A DNA stretch of 64,000 nucleotides from Glycomyces terrestris (GTDB lineage: Bacteria > Actinomycetota > Actinomycetes > Mycobacteriales > Micromonosporaceae), in NCBI RefSeq assembly GCF_003933745.1, contig NZ_RSEB01000001.1, positions 1,106,649-1,170,648 on the forward strand, given 5' to 3'. A program made the translations under genes and the position numbers. The first letter of the stretch is position 1; each line of letters starts with the position of its first letter. Positions 1 to 9,494 of this stretch are shown here, in pieces. Below the pieces are notes generated by a model. The model was given only the letters and a program-made list of their open reading frames with translations. It had not been told where the DNA came from and ran no database searches.

Positions 1-15
1 ACCGGTTCTGCAAGC

Positions 16-594
16 CTAGCTCGTCCGGTTCGGCTCGCTCTCCTTCAATTTGAATGCTTTCCAGAGGTAATCCATTCCCGTCAGCACCGTGAGCACGAGC
101 GCGGCGTACATCAGCCACGACCCCACCGCGTCCAGCGGCGCCGGCCACGGGAACAGCAGCCACGACACGGCCGTGATCTGCAAGACGGTCTTCAGCTTCC
201 CGCCCCGGTCGGCGGCGTGCACCGTGCGGGTGCGGATCGCCATGCGCCAGGCCGTGATCCCCAACTCGCGCACCAGGATGACCACCGTCACCCACCACGC
301 GACGTCGCCGTAGAAGCTCAGCAGCACCAGCGCGGTGCCGATGAGCGCCTTGTCCGCGATCGGATCCGCGAGCTTGCCGAAATCGGTCACCAGGCCGCGC
401 GAGCGCGCGAGCCAGCCGTCCACGAAGTCCGTCGCCGAGATGAAGATGAACAGCAGGCACGCGGCGACCCGCCAGCCCGTGTGCTCCATCTCCGAGAGGA
501 CCACGAACACCGCGAACACCGGCACCAGGAAGATCCGCGCCACGGTCACCACGTTCGCGATGTTCCACGGCGAGACCGGCTGGTCGGTCGTCAC
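16..594 (-). CDS. pgsA: CDP-diacylglycerol--glycerol-3-phosphate 3-phosphatidyltransferase
   Basis: Integral membrane enzyme that makes phosphatidylglycerophosphate from CDP-diacylglycerol and glycerol-3-phosphate, the committed step to phosphatidylglycerol and cardiolipin. The 192-aa product has the full CDP-alcohol phosphotransferase motif: D56, D59, G60, A63, R64, G73, D77 and D81 with correct spacing. Hydrophobic stretches surround it, as usual for a 5-6 TM protein. The start is GTG and overlaps the rimO stop by 4 bases (GTGA), so translation is probably coupled to rimO. Length is normal for the family. Some actinobacteria carry several pgsA-like paralogs (including PI-phosphate synthase), but the position next to rimO is the classical pgsA locus. 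Confidence 0.93.
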   Translation of the reverse strand: MTTDQPVSPWNIANVVTVARIFLVPVFAVFVVLSEMEHTGWRVAACLLFIFISATDFVDGWLARSRGLVTDFGKLADPIADKALIGTALVLLSFYGDVAWWVTVVILVRELGITAWRMAIRTRTVHAADRGGKLKTVLQITAVSWLLFPWPAPLDAVGSWLMYAALVLTVLTGMDYLWKAFKLKESEPNRTS

Positions 595-2066
595 CAGACC
601 TCCTCGACGATCTCCGCGACCAGGTCGACGCCGTGGGAGTCGACGACCTTCGCGGTGACGAAGTCGCCGACCTGGAGGCCCTCGACCTCGCCGACGAGCG
701 CGACCGTGCCGTCGACCTCCGGGGCCTGGTGGGCGCCGCGGCCGTCCACGCCGTCATCCTCGACGGACTCGACCAGGACGGTCATGGTCTCGCCCACGCG
801 CTCGGCGGCGCGCTGGCTCACCAGCTCGTCGACGAGCATCGCGACGCGGGTGTGGCGCTCCTGGACCTCGTCCTCGGGGACGTGGCCGTCGAGGTGCACG
901 GCCTCGGTGCCGTCCTCGTCGGAGTACGCGAACACGCCCGTGGAGTCGAGGCGGGCGGCCTCGAGGAAGCCCATGAGCTCCTCGACGTCCTCCTCGGTCT
1001 CGCCGGGGAAGCCGACGATGACGTTGGTGCGGGCCCCGGCCAGGGGCGCGCGCTCGCGGATCTGGTCGAGGAGCGCGAGGAAGTTCTCGGTGGAGCCGAA
1101 GCGGCGCATGCGGCGCAGGACCTTCGCCGAGGAGTGCTGGAAGGACAGGTCGAAGTACGGGACGACCTTGTCGGTGCGGAGCATCGCCTCGATGAGGCTC
1201 GGGCGCAGCTCGGCGGGCTGGAGGTACGACAGGCGGATCCACTCGATGCCGTCGATCGCGGCCATGCCCTCCAGGAGGTGCTCCAGGGCCTGGTTGTCGG
1301 GCAGGTCCTTGCCGTAGGAGGTGGTGTTCTCCGAGACGAGGTTGAGCTCCTTGACGCCTTCGGAGGCGAGCCACGCGGCCTCGGCGAGGATCTCCTCGGG
1401 CGTGCGGGAGACGAACGAGCCGCGGAAGGACGGGATCGCGCAGAACGTGCAGCGGCGGTCGCACCCGGAGGCGAGCTTGAGGTTGGCGACGGGGCCGTCG
1501 GTGAGGCGCTTGCGGAGCACGGTGAGGTGCTGCGGGGCGCCGGCCTCCAGGGCGGTGCCGTCGGCCTGGGCGGTGCGCGAGTGGCCGGGCACGACCGCGG
1601 CGGCGCTCTGGCGCGCGGCCGGGGCCAGCGGCAGGAGCTTGCGGCGGTCGGACGGCTGGTGGGACTCGACGGCGCGGCCGGCGAGGATGTCGTCGAGGCG
1701 GGCGGCCATGTCCGGGTAGTGGTCGAAGCCGAGGACGGCGTCGGCCTCCGGGAGGCTCTCGGCGAGCTCGCGGCCGTAGCGCTCGGCCATGCAGCCGGTC
1801 GCGACGACCTTGGCGCCGGTGCCCGACGCCTCGAGGAGGACGTCGATGGACTCGGTCTTGGCCTGCTCGATGAAGCCGCAGGTGTTGACCATGACGACGT
1901 CGGCGTTCTCGCCGTCGTCGCTGATCCGCCAGCCGCCGGCGGCCAGGCGGGCGGCCAGCTCCTCGGAGTCGGTCTCGTTGCGGGCGCAGCCGAGCGTCAG
2001 GAGCGCGACGCTCTTGGAGCCGCGCACGCCCGAGTCCTCGGATCGGGTCGAATGAGCTGATGACAC
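591..2066 (-). CDS. rimO: Ribosomal protein S12 methylthiotransferase RimO
   Basis: Radical SAM enzyme that adds a methylthio group to the beta carbon of a conserved Asp of ribosomal protein S12. The 491-aa product has the N-terminal UPF0004 cluster cysteines C27, C63 and C92, the radical-SAM triad C202-x3-C206-x2-C209, and a C-terminal TRAM-like region. The related tRNA enzyme MiaB has a similar layout; the S12 assignment rests on overall sequence character and on its usual place beside pgsA. The GTG start at 2066 is favoured because a TACGCT hexamer lies 6 nt upstream, suggesting a leaderless transcript. First gene of a two-gene operon with pgsA. Confidence 0.93.
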   Translation of the reverse strand: MSSAHSTRSEDSGVRGSKSVALLTLGCARNETDSEELAARLAAGGWRISDDGENADVVMVNTCGFIEQAKTESIDVLLEASGTGAKVVATGCMAERYGRELAESLPEADAVLGFDHYPDMAARLDDILAGRAVESHQPSDRRKLLPLAPAARQSAAAVVPGHSRTAQADGTALEAGAPQHLTVLRKRLTDGPVANLKLASGCDRRCTFCAIPSFRGSFVSRTPEEILAEAAWLASEGVKELNLVSENTTSYGKDLPDNQALEHLLEGMAAIDGIEWIRLSYLQPAELRPSLIEAMLRTDKVVPYFDLSFQHSSAKVLRRMRRFGSTENFLALLDQIRERAPLAGARTNVIVGFPGETEEDVEELMGFLEAARLDSTGVFAYSDEDGTEAVHLDGHVPEDEVQERHTRVAMLVDELVSQRAAERVGETMTVLVESVEDDGVDGRGAHQAPEVDGTVALVGEVEGLQVGDFVTAKVVDSHGVDLVAEIVEEVW

Positions 2067-2072
2067 CCGGAA

Positions 2073-2078
2073 AGCGTA
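2073..2078 (-). promoter_or_regulatory. -10 hexamer of rimO, leaderless promoter
   Basis: On the minus strand TACGCT stands 6 nt before the rimO GTG, which would place the transcription start on or next to the start codon. No Shine-Dalgarno sequence is visible. No good -35 was recognised. Confidence 0.5.
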
Positions 2079-2264
2079 CCCAGCGGCAGCGGGTCGACGC
2101 CCGGGGCGGCGGGCAGGGTCACGGTCTTCCGGGCGGTAGAGTGGCGCACCTTACGCCGGAGCCGCCCCGGACCGGCCGCGCGCGCCGCGGCGGGACCTTT
2201 CGGGGCGTTCCCTTCCCTTCTGCGCTGGGGCAACATCGGTTCACCGGCCGTTGCGACCGTGCCC

Positions 2265-2270
2265 TAGGCT
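2265..2270 (+). promoter_or_regulatory. -10 hexamer of lipoprotein gene, leaderless promoter
   Basis: TAGGCT lies 6 nt before the ATG at 2277 and no ribosome binding site is present, so the mRNA is probably leaderless. Confidence 0.5.
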
Positions 2271-2276
2271 TGTTCC

Positions 2277-3371
2277 ATGTCCCCCAAAGGCATCGCCCCA
2301 GCCCTCCCGAACCCCAGGAACCAGGTCCGCCGCGTCGCGTCCGCGGCCCTCGCGGCGGCCGCCGCGCTCACCGCCGCCGCGTGCGGCGAAGTGCCGACCG
2401 GAACGGTGAACACCCCCGCGGGATACACCGTTTCGAGTGACGACGTGCCCGTGTCGATCTGCCCCTCCGAGGGCGAGCACCGCTTCGAGGGCGACGAGGG
2501 GCTGCTGCGCGGCGCGCACTTCGCGCTCCGGGTCGAGTGCCTGGCCTCGTTCGAGGAGGTCCCCGAGGGGTTCCAGCTGGAGTACCTGCTCCGGGAGGGG
2601 TACCGGCTGCTGCCGCCGCCGCAGGGGTACGAGTTCACGATCGTGCAGTTCGCGCCCGAACCGGGCGTCGAGGCGCCGTACGCGATCGACGACCTCACCG
2701 AGCTGTCCGGGACGCTCTCCATCGGCGACGACGTGTGGGAGTTCGCCGGGGAGGCGCCCCAGCCCGGCTCGGTGTACTTCGCGGTGGCCGAGAAGGGCGC
2801 GCCGGTGACCCTGGAGATCACCGACGTCGAGCGCACGCAAACGCTCGACCTGCGCGAACGCACCCGCACGGGCTTGATCGAGGCGCTGTACAACGGGTCC
2901 ACGGACACCGTCACGACCGAGGTCGTGGAGAACTCCGTCGACGGCTACACCAGCACCGGCTCGTACGAGTACTGGTTCGACGACTGGCAGTACTCCACCG
3001 ACTTCACGCTCTCGCGCGAGGTGTACCAGCCCGGCAAGGGCTGGATCGCCGAGCCGGACGCGGCCGTGCTCCACGTCAGCTTCGGGTGGCTCCAGTCCGG
3101 TTCGGGCCTGGAGTGGAACATCGACCCGAAGGAGGCCCTGAAGGTCAGCGACCCGAACGGGGAGCTGGCGGCGGCCTCGGTCGAGCACGTCGACGAGGAG
3201 TGGGGCGACGGGATCTGGCGCACGTACACGCTGACGTACAGCGTGCCGGCCGACAGCCTGGTGTTCACGCTGAAGTTCCACCCGGACGGGCCGGTCGAGT
3301 GGCCCGCCGAGGACGTGTCGATGCCGATCACCGGCGACGAGACGCACGAGCTGACGGCCAGCTTCGAGTAG
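2277..3371 (+). CDS. Secreted lipoprotein of unknown function
   Basis: A 364-aa protein with an N-terminal basic region, an Ala-rich hydrophobic stretch and a lipobox ending in C36 (AAAC), so it is predicted to be lipid-anchored on the outer face of the membrane. The mature part is acidic and rich in aromatic residues and beta-prone segments, with no transmembrane helix after the signal. I do not recognise a domain. It is monocistronic, divergent from rimO and convergent with ftsK, separated from ftsK by a hairpin. The ATG start is supported by a -10 hexamer immediately upstream. Confidence 0.75.
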   Translation: MSPKGIAPALPNPRNQVRRVASAALAAAAALTAAACGEVPTGTVNTPAGYTVSSDDVPVSICPSEGEHRFEGDEGLLRGAHFALRVECLASFEEVPEGFQLEYLLREGYRLLPPPQGYEFTIVQFAPEPGVEAPYAIDDLTELSGTLSIGDDVWEFAGEAPQPGSVYFAVAEKGAPVTLEITDVERTQTLDLRERTRTGLIEALYNGSTDTVTTEVVENSVDGYTSTGSYEYWFDDWQYSTDFTLSREVYQPGKGWIAEPDAAVLHVSFGWLQSGSGLEWNIDPKEALKVSDPNGELAAASVEHVDEEWGDGIWRTYTLTYSVPADSLVFTLKFHPDGPVEWPAEDVSMPITGDETHELTASFE

Positions 3372-3378
3372 CCGCGGG

Positions 3379-3402
3379 GGGCCGGTCCGGGCGGACCGGC
3401 CC
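3379..3402. terminator. Bidirectional hairpin terminator
   Basis: A perfect 10-bp GC stem with a GGGC loop sits between the convergent lipoprotein gene and ftsK. There is no U-tract, as is common in actinobacteria. Confidence 0.65.
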
Positions 3403-3404
3403 GC

Positions 3405-5948
3405 TCACTCCCCCTGGATCGAGGCGATGACGCCGTCGAGCTCGTCCGGCTTGACGAGGACGTCGCGGGCCTTGGTGCCCTCGGAGGGGCCCACGACGCC
3501 GCGCGTCTCCATGAGGTCCATGAGCCGCCCGGCCTTCGCGAACCCGACGCGGAGCTTGCGCTGGAGCATCGAGGTCGACCCGAACTGGGTGGTGACGACC
3601 TGCTCGATCGCCTGGATGAGCAGTTCGAGGTCGTCGCCGATCTCCGGGTCGATCTCGCGCGTCGAGCCCGGCGCCGCCGTGACCTCCTCGATGTACTGGG
3701 CGTCCATCTGGGCCTTCGCGTGCTCCACGGCCGCCTCGATCTCCTTGTCGGAGACCCACGCGCCCTGGATCCGCTCGGGCTTGGAGGCGCCCATCGGCAG
3801 GAACAGGCCGTCGCCGCGGCCCACGAGCTTCTCGGCGCCCGGCTGGTCGAGGATGACCCGCGAGTCGGCGAGCGAGGAGGTCGAGAACGCCAGGCGGGAG
3901 GGCACGTTCGCCTTGATGAGGCCGGTGACGACGTCCACCGAGGGCCGCTGCGTGGCGAGCACCAGGTGGATGCCGGCGGCGCGCGCGAGCTGCGTGATGC
4001 GCACGACCGAGTCCTCCACGTCGCGCGCGGCGACCATCATGAGGTCGGCCAGCTCGTCCACGATGACCAGCAGGTACGGGTGGGGCCGGAACTCGCGGCC
4101 CGAGGCCGGGTGGACCGTCACCTCGCCGGCGCGGACCTTGCGGTTGAAGTCGTCGACGTGCCGGACCCCGGCCGCGGCCAGGTCCTCGTAGCGCATGTCC
4201 ATCTCCTTGACGACCCACTGGAGGGCGTCGGACGCCTTCTTCGGGTTCGTCACGATCGGGTGGACCAGGTGCGGGATGCCCTCGTAGTTCGACAGCTCGA
4301 CGCGCTTGGGGTCGATGAGGAGGATGCGGACCTGCTCGGGCGTGGCCCGCATGAGCGTCGACACCAGCAGCGAGTTGATGCAGCTCGACTTGCCCGAGCC
4401 GGTGGAGCCGGCGATGAGCAGGTGCGGGGTCTTCGTCAGGTTCGTGAGGATGTAGCCGCCCTCGACGTCCTTGCCGAGGCCCACGATCATCGGGTGCGCG
4501 TCGGACTGGGCCAGCGGCGAGCGGAGCACGTCGCCGAGCGCCACGTCGTCGCGGTCGGTGTTCGGGATCTCCACGCCGACCGCGGACTTGCCGGGGATCG
4601 GGTTGATGATCCGCACGTCCGCGCTCTTGACGGCGTACGCGATGTTCTTGGCGAGCTGGATGATCCGCTCGACCTTGACGGCGGGGCCGAGCTCGACCTC
4701 GTACCGCGTGACCGTGGGGCCGCGCGTGAAGCCGGTGACCGCGGCGTCCACGTTGAACTGCGCGAACACCTCCTGGAGGGCCGCGATGACGACCTCGTTC
4801 GCCTTCGAGCGCTTCTTCGCGGCCGGGCCGGTCGGCAGGATGTCCATGGGCGGCAGCCGGTAGTCGCCGTCCGACGCGCCGTCCGAGAGGGTCGGCTGCT
4901 CGGTGCGCTTCGGCGGCGGCGAGTGCTTCGGCGGCTCGCGCACCGGTTCGGGCTCGGGGATCGGCGCGGACGGGCGGCGCGGCGGCTCGGGCTCGTCGGC
5001 CCCCAGGTCGGGGACCTCCTCGGGGGCCAGGCGCGGCAGGACCGTGGTGGGCCGGTGGACGCGGCTGGCCTCCTCCTCCTTGAGCCGCTTGGCCTCGCGG
5101 CTCTCGGCGCGCGTCATGCGCGGCTCGGCCTCCTCGTCGTCCTCATAGGTCTCGACCTTGCCGGTGGCGAGGCCCCACAGGTGCGCGAGCTTCGTCGGCA
5201 CCTGGTTCAGCGGCGTCGCCGTCACGACCAGGACGCCGAACAGCAGGAGCAGCACCAGGAGCGGGAACGCCACGTACGCGGAGACGGCCAGCGCGAGGCC
5301 GCCGCCGACGAGCCAGCCGATCTGGCCGCCCGCGGCCATGCGCTCGCCCATGTCGGCCGGCAGGCCCGACATGAGGTGCAGCAGGCCGAGGCTGGAGAGC
5401 CAGATCGCGGTCCAGCCGACGAGGGAGCGGCCGTGGGCGCCCTCGGGCGGGGTCTGGCGCATGACGCGGACGCCCCACAGCACCAGGAGGACCGGGAGCG
5501 CGCGGGTGGCGAGGCCCAGGAGCCAGTCGAGGATGAACGCGAAGCGCTCGCCCACGGGCCCGGCGACGTCGAACCAGACGGCGCACGCGAGGACGATCGC
5601 GGTGGCGACCAGGAGCAGCCCGAGGCCGTCCCGGCGGTGGGCGGGGTCGATCTCGCGGGCCGTGGCGGCCTCCTTGCCGACGGAGCGGGCCATCCAGCCG
5701 GTGGTGCGGGCGGTGCCGATCCACAGGCCGCGCAGGCCCAAGCCGAGGGCTTCGAGCGGGCCGGGGATCGCGTCGGCGCGTCTCCTCGGCGCGGTCTTCT
5801 TCACGGTGCGCTTGGCGGCGGTCTTCTTGGCCGCCTTCGTGGCGGCGGGCCGCTTCGGGGCGGCCTTCTTGGCGGCGGGCTGGCGGCGCGCCGCGGGCGC
5901 GGTCCGCTTCCGGGCGGTGCCGCCCTTTCCGCTCGTCCTGGCCATCAT
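3405..5948 (-). CDS. ftsK: DNA translocase FtsK/SpoIIIE
   Basis: Septum-anchored hexameric dsDNA pump that clears chromosomes from the division site and aids dimer resolution through XerCD. The 847-aa product has a Lys/Ala-rich N-terminus (about residues 5-55) and 4-5 transmembrane helices (about 90-240). A Pro/Glu-rich linker follows, then the motor with Walker A (GSTGSGKS, about residue 515), a Walker B-like VDELADL, and a C-terminal gamma winged helix that would read KOPS. The longer reading from 6029 is unlikely: ATG at 5948 has a TAACGT hexamer 7 nt upstream. Shorter than E. coli FtsK, typical for SpoIIIE-like proteins. Confidence 0.95.
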   Translation of the reverse strand: MMARTSGKGGTARKRTAPAARRQPAAKKAAPKRPAATKAAKKTAAKRTVKKTAPRRRADAIPGPLEALGLGLRGLWIGTARTTGWMARSVGKEAATAREIDPAHRRDGLGLLLVATAIVLACAVWFDVAGPVGERFAFILDWLLGLATRALPVLLVLWGVRVMRQTPPEGAHGRSLVGWTAIWLSSLGLLHLMSGLPADMGERMAAGGQIGWLVGGGLALAVSAYVAFPLLVLLLLFGVLVVTATPLNQVPTKLAHLWGLATGKVETYEDDEEAEPRMTRAESREAKRLKEEEASRVHRPTTVLPRLAPEEVPDLGADEPEPPRRPSAPIPEPEPVREPPKHSPPPKRTEQPTLSDGASDGDYRLPPMDILPTGPAAKKRSKANEVVIAALQEVFAQFNVDAAVTGFTRGPTVTRYEVELGPAVKVERIIQLAKNIAYAVKSADVRIINPIPGKSAVGVEIPNTDRDDVALGDVLRSPLAQSDAHPMIVGLGKDVEGGYILTNLTKTPHLLIAGSTGSGKSSCINSLLVSTLMRATPEQVRILLIDPKRVELSNYEGIPHLVHPIVTNPKKASDALQWVVKEMDMRYEDLAAAGVRHVDDFNRKVRAGEVTVHPASGREFRPHPYLLVIVDELADLMMVAARDVEDSVVRITQLARAAGIHLVLATQRPSVDVVTGLIKANVPSRLAFSTSSLADSRVILDQPGAEKLVGRGDGLFLPMGASKPERIQGAWVSDKEIEAAVEHAKAQMDAQYIEEVTAAPGSTREIDPEIGDDLELLIQAIEQVVTTQFGSTSMLQRKLRVGFAKAGRLMDLMETRGVVGPSEGTKARDVLVKPDELDGVIASIQGE

Positions 5949-5955
5949 GGTGCAT

Positions 5956-5961
5956 ACGTTA
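5956..5961 (-). promoter_or_regulatory. -10 hexamer of ftsK, leaderless promoter
   Basis: TAACGT on the minus strand lies 7 nt before the ftsK ATG with no ribosome binding site between. The 74-nt gap to the divergent SDR gene therefore carries two back-to-back start-codon-proximal promoters. Confidence 0.5.
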
Positions 5962-6010
5962 CCGCCCGCACGCCGACCGCCGTTGACGCGAAGGGCTTCA
6001 CGGGAGGGGC

Positions 6011-6016
6011 TAATGT
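6011..6016 (+). promoter_or_regulatory. -10 hexamer of SDR gene, leaderless promoter
   Basis: TAATGT stands 6 nt before the ATG at 6023. No Shine-Dalgarno sequence is visible. A TTGACG further upstream is 22 nt away, too far for a standard -35. Confidence 0.45.
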
Positions 6017-6022
6017 GACGGC

Positions 6023-6724
6023 ATGTCAAAAACGATCCTGGTCACCGGCGCCGGGCGCGGCCTCGGCCGGACCCTGGCCGAGCGGCTGAGCGAGCGCGGC
6101 GACACCGTGATCGGGCACGCCCGCAGCGCGGCCGCGCTCGACGGCGTCCCCCACGCGGCGGCGCTGATCGCGGACCTCGCCGACCCGGCGGGCCTGGCGG
6201 ACGCGGTGGCGGCGCTCGGTGTGGAGCGCCTGGACGCGCTGGTCCACAATGCCGGCGTCCTCAATGTCAACCCGGTCGCCGAGGAGACGCTGGAGTGGTG
6301 GCAGCGGACGATGGCGGTGAACGTCGTGTCCGTGGCGGAGCTGACGCGGCTGCTGCTGCCGGCGCTGCGCGCGGCGCAGGGGCACGTCTTCTTCCTGAAC
6401 TCGGGCGCGGGCCTGCACGCGGCGCCGCGGCTGTCGTCGTACGCGGCGAGCAAGCACGCCCTCAAGGCGATCGCGGACGCGCTCCGCGCCGAGGAGCAGG
6501 CGAACGGGGTGCGGGTGACGAGCTTCTACCCGTCGCACTTCGACACCGACATGCAGCGCGGCCTGCGCGACCAGTACGACTCGGACTACGACCCGTCGCG
6601 CGCGATGAGCCGGGACACGGTCGCGAAGACGATCCTCGCGGTCCTCGACGCCCCGGCGGACATGGTCGTGAACGAGCTCCGCACGGAGCCCCCGAACCCG
6701 CTCCCGATCCGGCCCAGAGGCTAA
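6023..6724 (+). CDS. Short-chain dehydrogenase/reductase
   Basis: A 233-aa classical SDR. It has the nucleotide-binding TGAGRGLG at residues 8-15, the NAG motif (residues 76-78), a catalytic Ser near 127 and the YxxxK pair Y140/K144. It should catalyse NAD(P)-dependent oxidation or reduction of an unknown alcohol or carbonyl substrate in the cytoplasm. Monocistronic, divergent from ftsK and convergent with rnj across a long hairpin. The sequence does not indicate the substrate. Confidence 0.88.
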   Translation: MSKTILVTGAGRGLGRTLAERLSERGDTVIGHARSAAALDGVPHAAALIADLADPAGLADAVAALGVERLDALVHNAGVLNVNPVAEETLEWWQRTMAVNVVSVAELTRLLLPALRAAQGHVFFLNSGAGLHAAPRLSSYAASKHALKAIADALRAEEQANGVRVTSFYPSHFDTDMQRGLRDQYDSDYDPSRAMSRDTVAKTILAVLDAPADMVVNELRTEPPNPLPIRPRG

Positions 6725-6792
6725 GCGAACGGGGCTGCGCTCCAAGGGCGCGGCCCGCTCAGTCGAGCTTGGGGGGTCGTCCTCCGGAAGAA

Positions 6793-6836
6793 TATGCGGT
6801 GGGGCCGCGCCCTTGCGGGCGCGGCCCCACCGCATA
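6793..6836. terminator. Long perfect hairpin, bidirectional terminator
   Basis: A 20-bp perfect stem with a TTGC loop lies between the convergent SDR gene and rnj. The outer part of the stem (TATGCGG/CCGCATA) is unusual in that it is not pure GC. There is no U-tract. Confidence 0.7.
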
Positions 6837-6858
6837 CAGGAGGATTACTCAGACCTCC

Positions 6859-6922
6859 AGGCTCTGCCTCATGCGTCCTCTCATACTTCGAGGCTCTGCC
6901 TTATGCGTCCTCTCATACTTCG
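6859..6922. repeat. Tandem 32-bp duplication at the rnj 3' end
   Basis: Two head-to-tail 32-bp copies (6859-6890 and 6891-6922) differ at one position. A degraded third partial copy can be traced at 6849-6858. The right copy overlaps the last codons and stop of rnj (stop at 6913), so the repeat looks like a local duplication of the gene end. Confidence 0.85.
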
Positions 6923-8604
6923 AGGACGTGCGGCACGATCATCGGGCGGCGGCGGTAGGTGTCGTTGACCCACTTGCCGACCGTGCGCCGCAGGATCTGC
7001 TGGAGCTGGTGCGGGTCGGTGATGCCGTCCTGGGCGGCGCGCTCCATGGCGTCGTCGATCAGGGGCAGCACGCCGTCGAACGCCTTCGGGTCCTCGGAGA
7101 AGCCGCGCGCGGAGACGGTGGGGCCGCCGACGACCTTGCCGTTCTCGGAGTCGATGACGACCGTGGCGGCGATGAAGCCGCCGTCGCCGAGGACGCGGCG
7201 CTCGTTGAGGACCGGCTCGCCCACGTCGCCCACGGAGAGGCCGTCGACGTAGATGAGGTTGTTCGGGATGTGCCCGACGAGGCGGGCGCGGCCGTCGACG
7301 AGGTCGACGACGTCGCCGTTCTCGATGACGATGACCTGGTCGGCGGGCACGCCGGACTCGATCGCGAGCCGCGCGTGCGCCTGGAGGTGGCGGGCCTCGC
7401 CGTGGACCGGGATCATGTTCGACGGCTTGACGACGTTGAGGACGTACAGCAGCTCGCCCGCGGGGGCGTGGCCGGAGACGTGGACCTTCGCGACGTCCTT
7501 GTGGATCACCGTGGCGCCGGTGCGCGCGAGGCGGTTGATCACGCCGTACACGGCGGTCTCGTTGCCCGGCACCAGCGACGAGGCGAGGATGACCGTGTCG
7601 TCGGGCTCGACGGTGATGTGCCGGTGGTCGCCGGAGGCCATGCGGCCCAAGGCGCTCATCGGCTCGCCCTGGGAGCCGGTCGACATGTACACGATCTCGT
7701 CGGCCGGCAGGCGCACCGCCTCGTCCATGCTCACGATCAGGCCCTCCTGGACGTGGAGGAGCCCGAGGTCGCGGGCGATCGCCATGTTGCGGACCATGGA
7801 GCGGCCCACGAGGGCGACCTTGCGGCCGTGCGCGTGCGAGGCGTCCATGACCTGCTGCACGCGGTGCACGTGGCTGGCGAAGGACGCGACGATGATGCGG
7901 CCCTTGACGTCCTCGAAGAGCTTGTCGAGGACGGCGCCGATCTGGCGCTCGGAGGTCACGAAGCCGGGGATCTCGGCGTTCGTGGAGTCCGAGAGGAGCA
8001 GGTCCACGCCCTGGTCGCCGAGGCGCGCGAAGCCGGCGAGGTCGGTGATGCGCCCGTCGAGCGGGAGCTGGTCCATCTTGAAGTCGCCGGTGTGGAGCAC
8101 CAGGCCGGCCTCGGTGCGGATGGCGACGGCCAGCGCGTCCGGGATGGAGTGGTTGACGGCGAGGAACTCCAGGCCGAACGGGCCGAGCTGGAGGGTCTCG
8201 TTCTCGGCGACGACGATCCCGGCGGGCTTGATGCGGCGCTCGCGGAGCTTGGCCTCGACGAGCGCGACCGAGAAGCGGGAGCCGACGACGGGGATGTCGT
8301 TCTTGTGCTCGAGCAGGAACGGGATCGCGCCGATGTGGTCCTCGTGGCCGTGGGTGACGACGACGGCCTCGATGTCGTCGAGGCGGTCGAGGATCGGCGT
8401 GAAGTCCGGCAGGATGAGGTCGACGCCGGGCTGGTCGACGTCGGGGAAGAGGACCCCGCAGTCGACGATGAGGAGGCGGCCCTCGTACTCGAACAGGGTC
8501 ATGTTGCGGCCGATGGCGCCGAGGCCGCCGAGCGGGATGACCCGCAGGGCGCCGTCCGGGAGGGCGCCGGGCTCGCCGAGGTTCTTGGGACGGGTCAGGC
8601 CCAT
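6913..8604 (-). CDS. rnj: Ribonuclease J
   Basis: Metallo-beta-lactamase/beta-CASP ribonuclease with 5'-3' exo- and endonuclease activity in RNA maturation and decay. The 563-aa product carries the zinc motif H85-x-H87-x-D89-H90, followed by beta-CASP and C-terminal domains. The real start is ATG at 8604; the reading frame remains open far upstream inside dapA, but that is antisense to nothing and only a high-GC artefact. The start codon overlaps the dapA stop (TGATG), so the two are coupled. Length fits the family (about 555-560 aa). Confidence 0.95.
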   Translation of the reverse strand: MGLTRPKNLGEPGALPDGALRVIPLGGLGAIGRNMTLFEYEGRLLIVDCGVLFPDVDQPGVDLILPDFTPILDRLDDIEAVVVTHGHEDHIGAIPFLLEHKNDIPVVGSRFSVALVEAKLRERRIKPAGIVVAENETLQLGPFGLEFLAVNHSIPDALAVAIRTEAGLVLHTGDFKMDQLPLDGRITDLAGFARLGDQGVDLLLSDSTNAEIPGFVTSERQIGAVLDKLFEDVKGRIIVASFASHVHRVQQVMDASHAHGRKVALVGRSMVRNMAIARDLGLLHVQEGLIVSMDEAVRLPADEIVYMSTGSQGEPMSALGRMASGDHRHITVEPDDTVILASSLVPGNETAVYGVINRLARTGATVIHKDVAKVHVSGHAPAGELLYVLNVVKPSNMIPVHGEARHLQAHARLAIESGVPADQVIVIENGDVVDLVDGRARLVGHIPNNLIYVDGLSVGDVGEPVLNERRVLGDGGFIAATVVIDSENGKVVGGPTVSARGFSEDPKAFDGVLPLIDDAMERAAQDGITDPHQLQQILRRTVGKWVNDTYRRRPMIVPHVLEV

Positions 8605-9494
8605 CAGGACTCCTTCAGGTCGGCGAGTCGGGCGGCGATGAGGGCGGCGGTGTCGGCGTCGGCCGGGAGCAGCGGCAGGCGCGGCTCCCCGCCCGGCAGG
8701 CCGAGGGTGGCGAGGCCGGACTTGACGGCGGCGAGGCCGGGGATGGAGAAGACGGCGGCGGTGACGCTCACCAGCGCGTCGTTGAGGGCGAGGGCGCGGG
8801 CGTTGTCGCCGTCGTCGTGGGCGTCGAACATCGCGTTGATCTGGCGGCCGACGAGGTGGGCGGTGACGGAGACGACGCCGATCTGGCCGGTGGCGTAGGC
8901 GGCGAGGTTGAGCTCGTCGACGCCGCAGTAGAAGGCGAGGCCGGTGGCGGCGCGGACGCGCTGGGCCTTGGCGAGGTCGCCGGTGGCGTCCTTGACGGCG
9001 ATGATGCGCTCGTGCCGGGCGAGGCGCGCGAAGGTGTCCTCGCCGATGCCGAGCACGGAGCGCGGCGGGATGTCGTAGAGCATCACGGGCAGCTCGGCGG
9101 CGTCGGCGATGGCCTCGAAGTGGGCGGCGACGCCGTCCTGGGTGGGCTTGTTGTAGTAGGGGGTGACGAGGAGGAGCCCGTGCGCGCCGGCCTTCTCGGC
9201 GGCCTGCGCGAGGCGCACCGAGTGGCGGGTGTCGTAGGTCGAGGCGCCGGCGATGACGTGGGCGCGGTCGCCGACGGCTTCGACGACGGTCTCGATGACC
9301 TGGGTCTTCTCGGCGTCGGTGGTGGTGGGCGACTCGCCGGTGGTGCCGTTGACGACGAGGCCGTCGCAGCCCTGCTCGTCGACGAGGTGGCGGGCGAGGG
9401 CGGCCGTCCCGGGGACGTCGAGCTCCCCGGAGGGTGTGAACGGCGTGATCATGGCCGCGAGTGTGCGCCCGAAGGGGCGCGTTGCGTTGCGCAT
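8604..9494 (-). CDS. dapA: 4-hydroxy-tetrahydrodipicolinate synthase
   Basis: Condenses pyruvate and aspartate-semialdehyde in the first step of the DAP/lysine branch, which feeds peptidoglycan. The 296-aa product has the substrate-binding TTGES (51-55), catalytic Y140 and the Schiff-base K168 (IAVKDATGD). Cytoplasmic class I aldolase fold. It is the first gene of a coupled dapA-rnj pair; dapB lies about 5 kb away on the same strand. The dapA-rnj linkage is conserved in actinobacteria. Confidence 0.95.
   Translation of the reverse strand: MRNATRPFGRTLAAMITPFTPSGELDVPGTAALARHLVDEQGCDGLVVNGTTGESPTTTDAEKTQVIETVVEAVGDRAHVIAGASTYDTRHSVRLAQAAEKAGAHGLLLVTPYYNKPTQDGVAAHFEAIADAAELPVMLYDIPPRSVLGIGEDTFARLARHERIIAVKDATGDLAKAQRVRAATGLAFYCGVDELNLAAYATGQIGVVSVTAHLVGRQINAMFDAHDDGDNARALALNDALVSVTAAVFSIPGLAAVKSGLATLGLPGGEPRLPLLPADADTAALIAARLADLKES

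Noticed and set aside
633..2060. Long open frames antisense to rimO, ftsK, pnp, liv and other genes
   Set aside because: They mirror real genes in a >70% GC sequence, show Arg/Gly/Ala/Pro-biased low-complexity composition and have no family features or ribosome binding sites.
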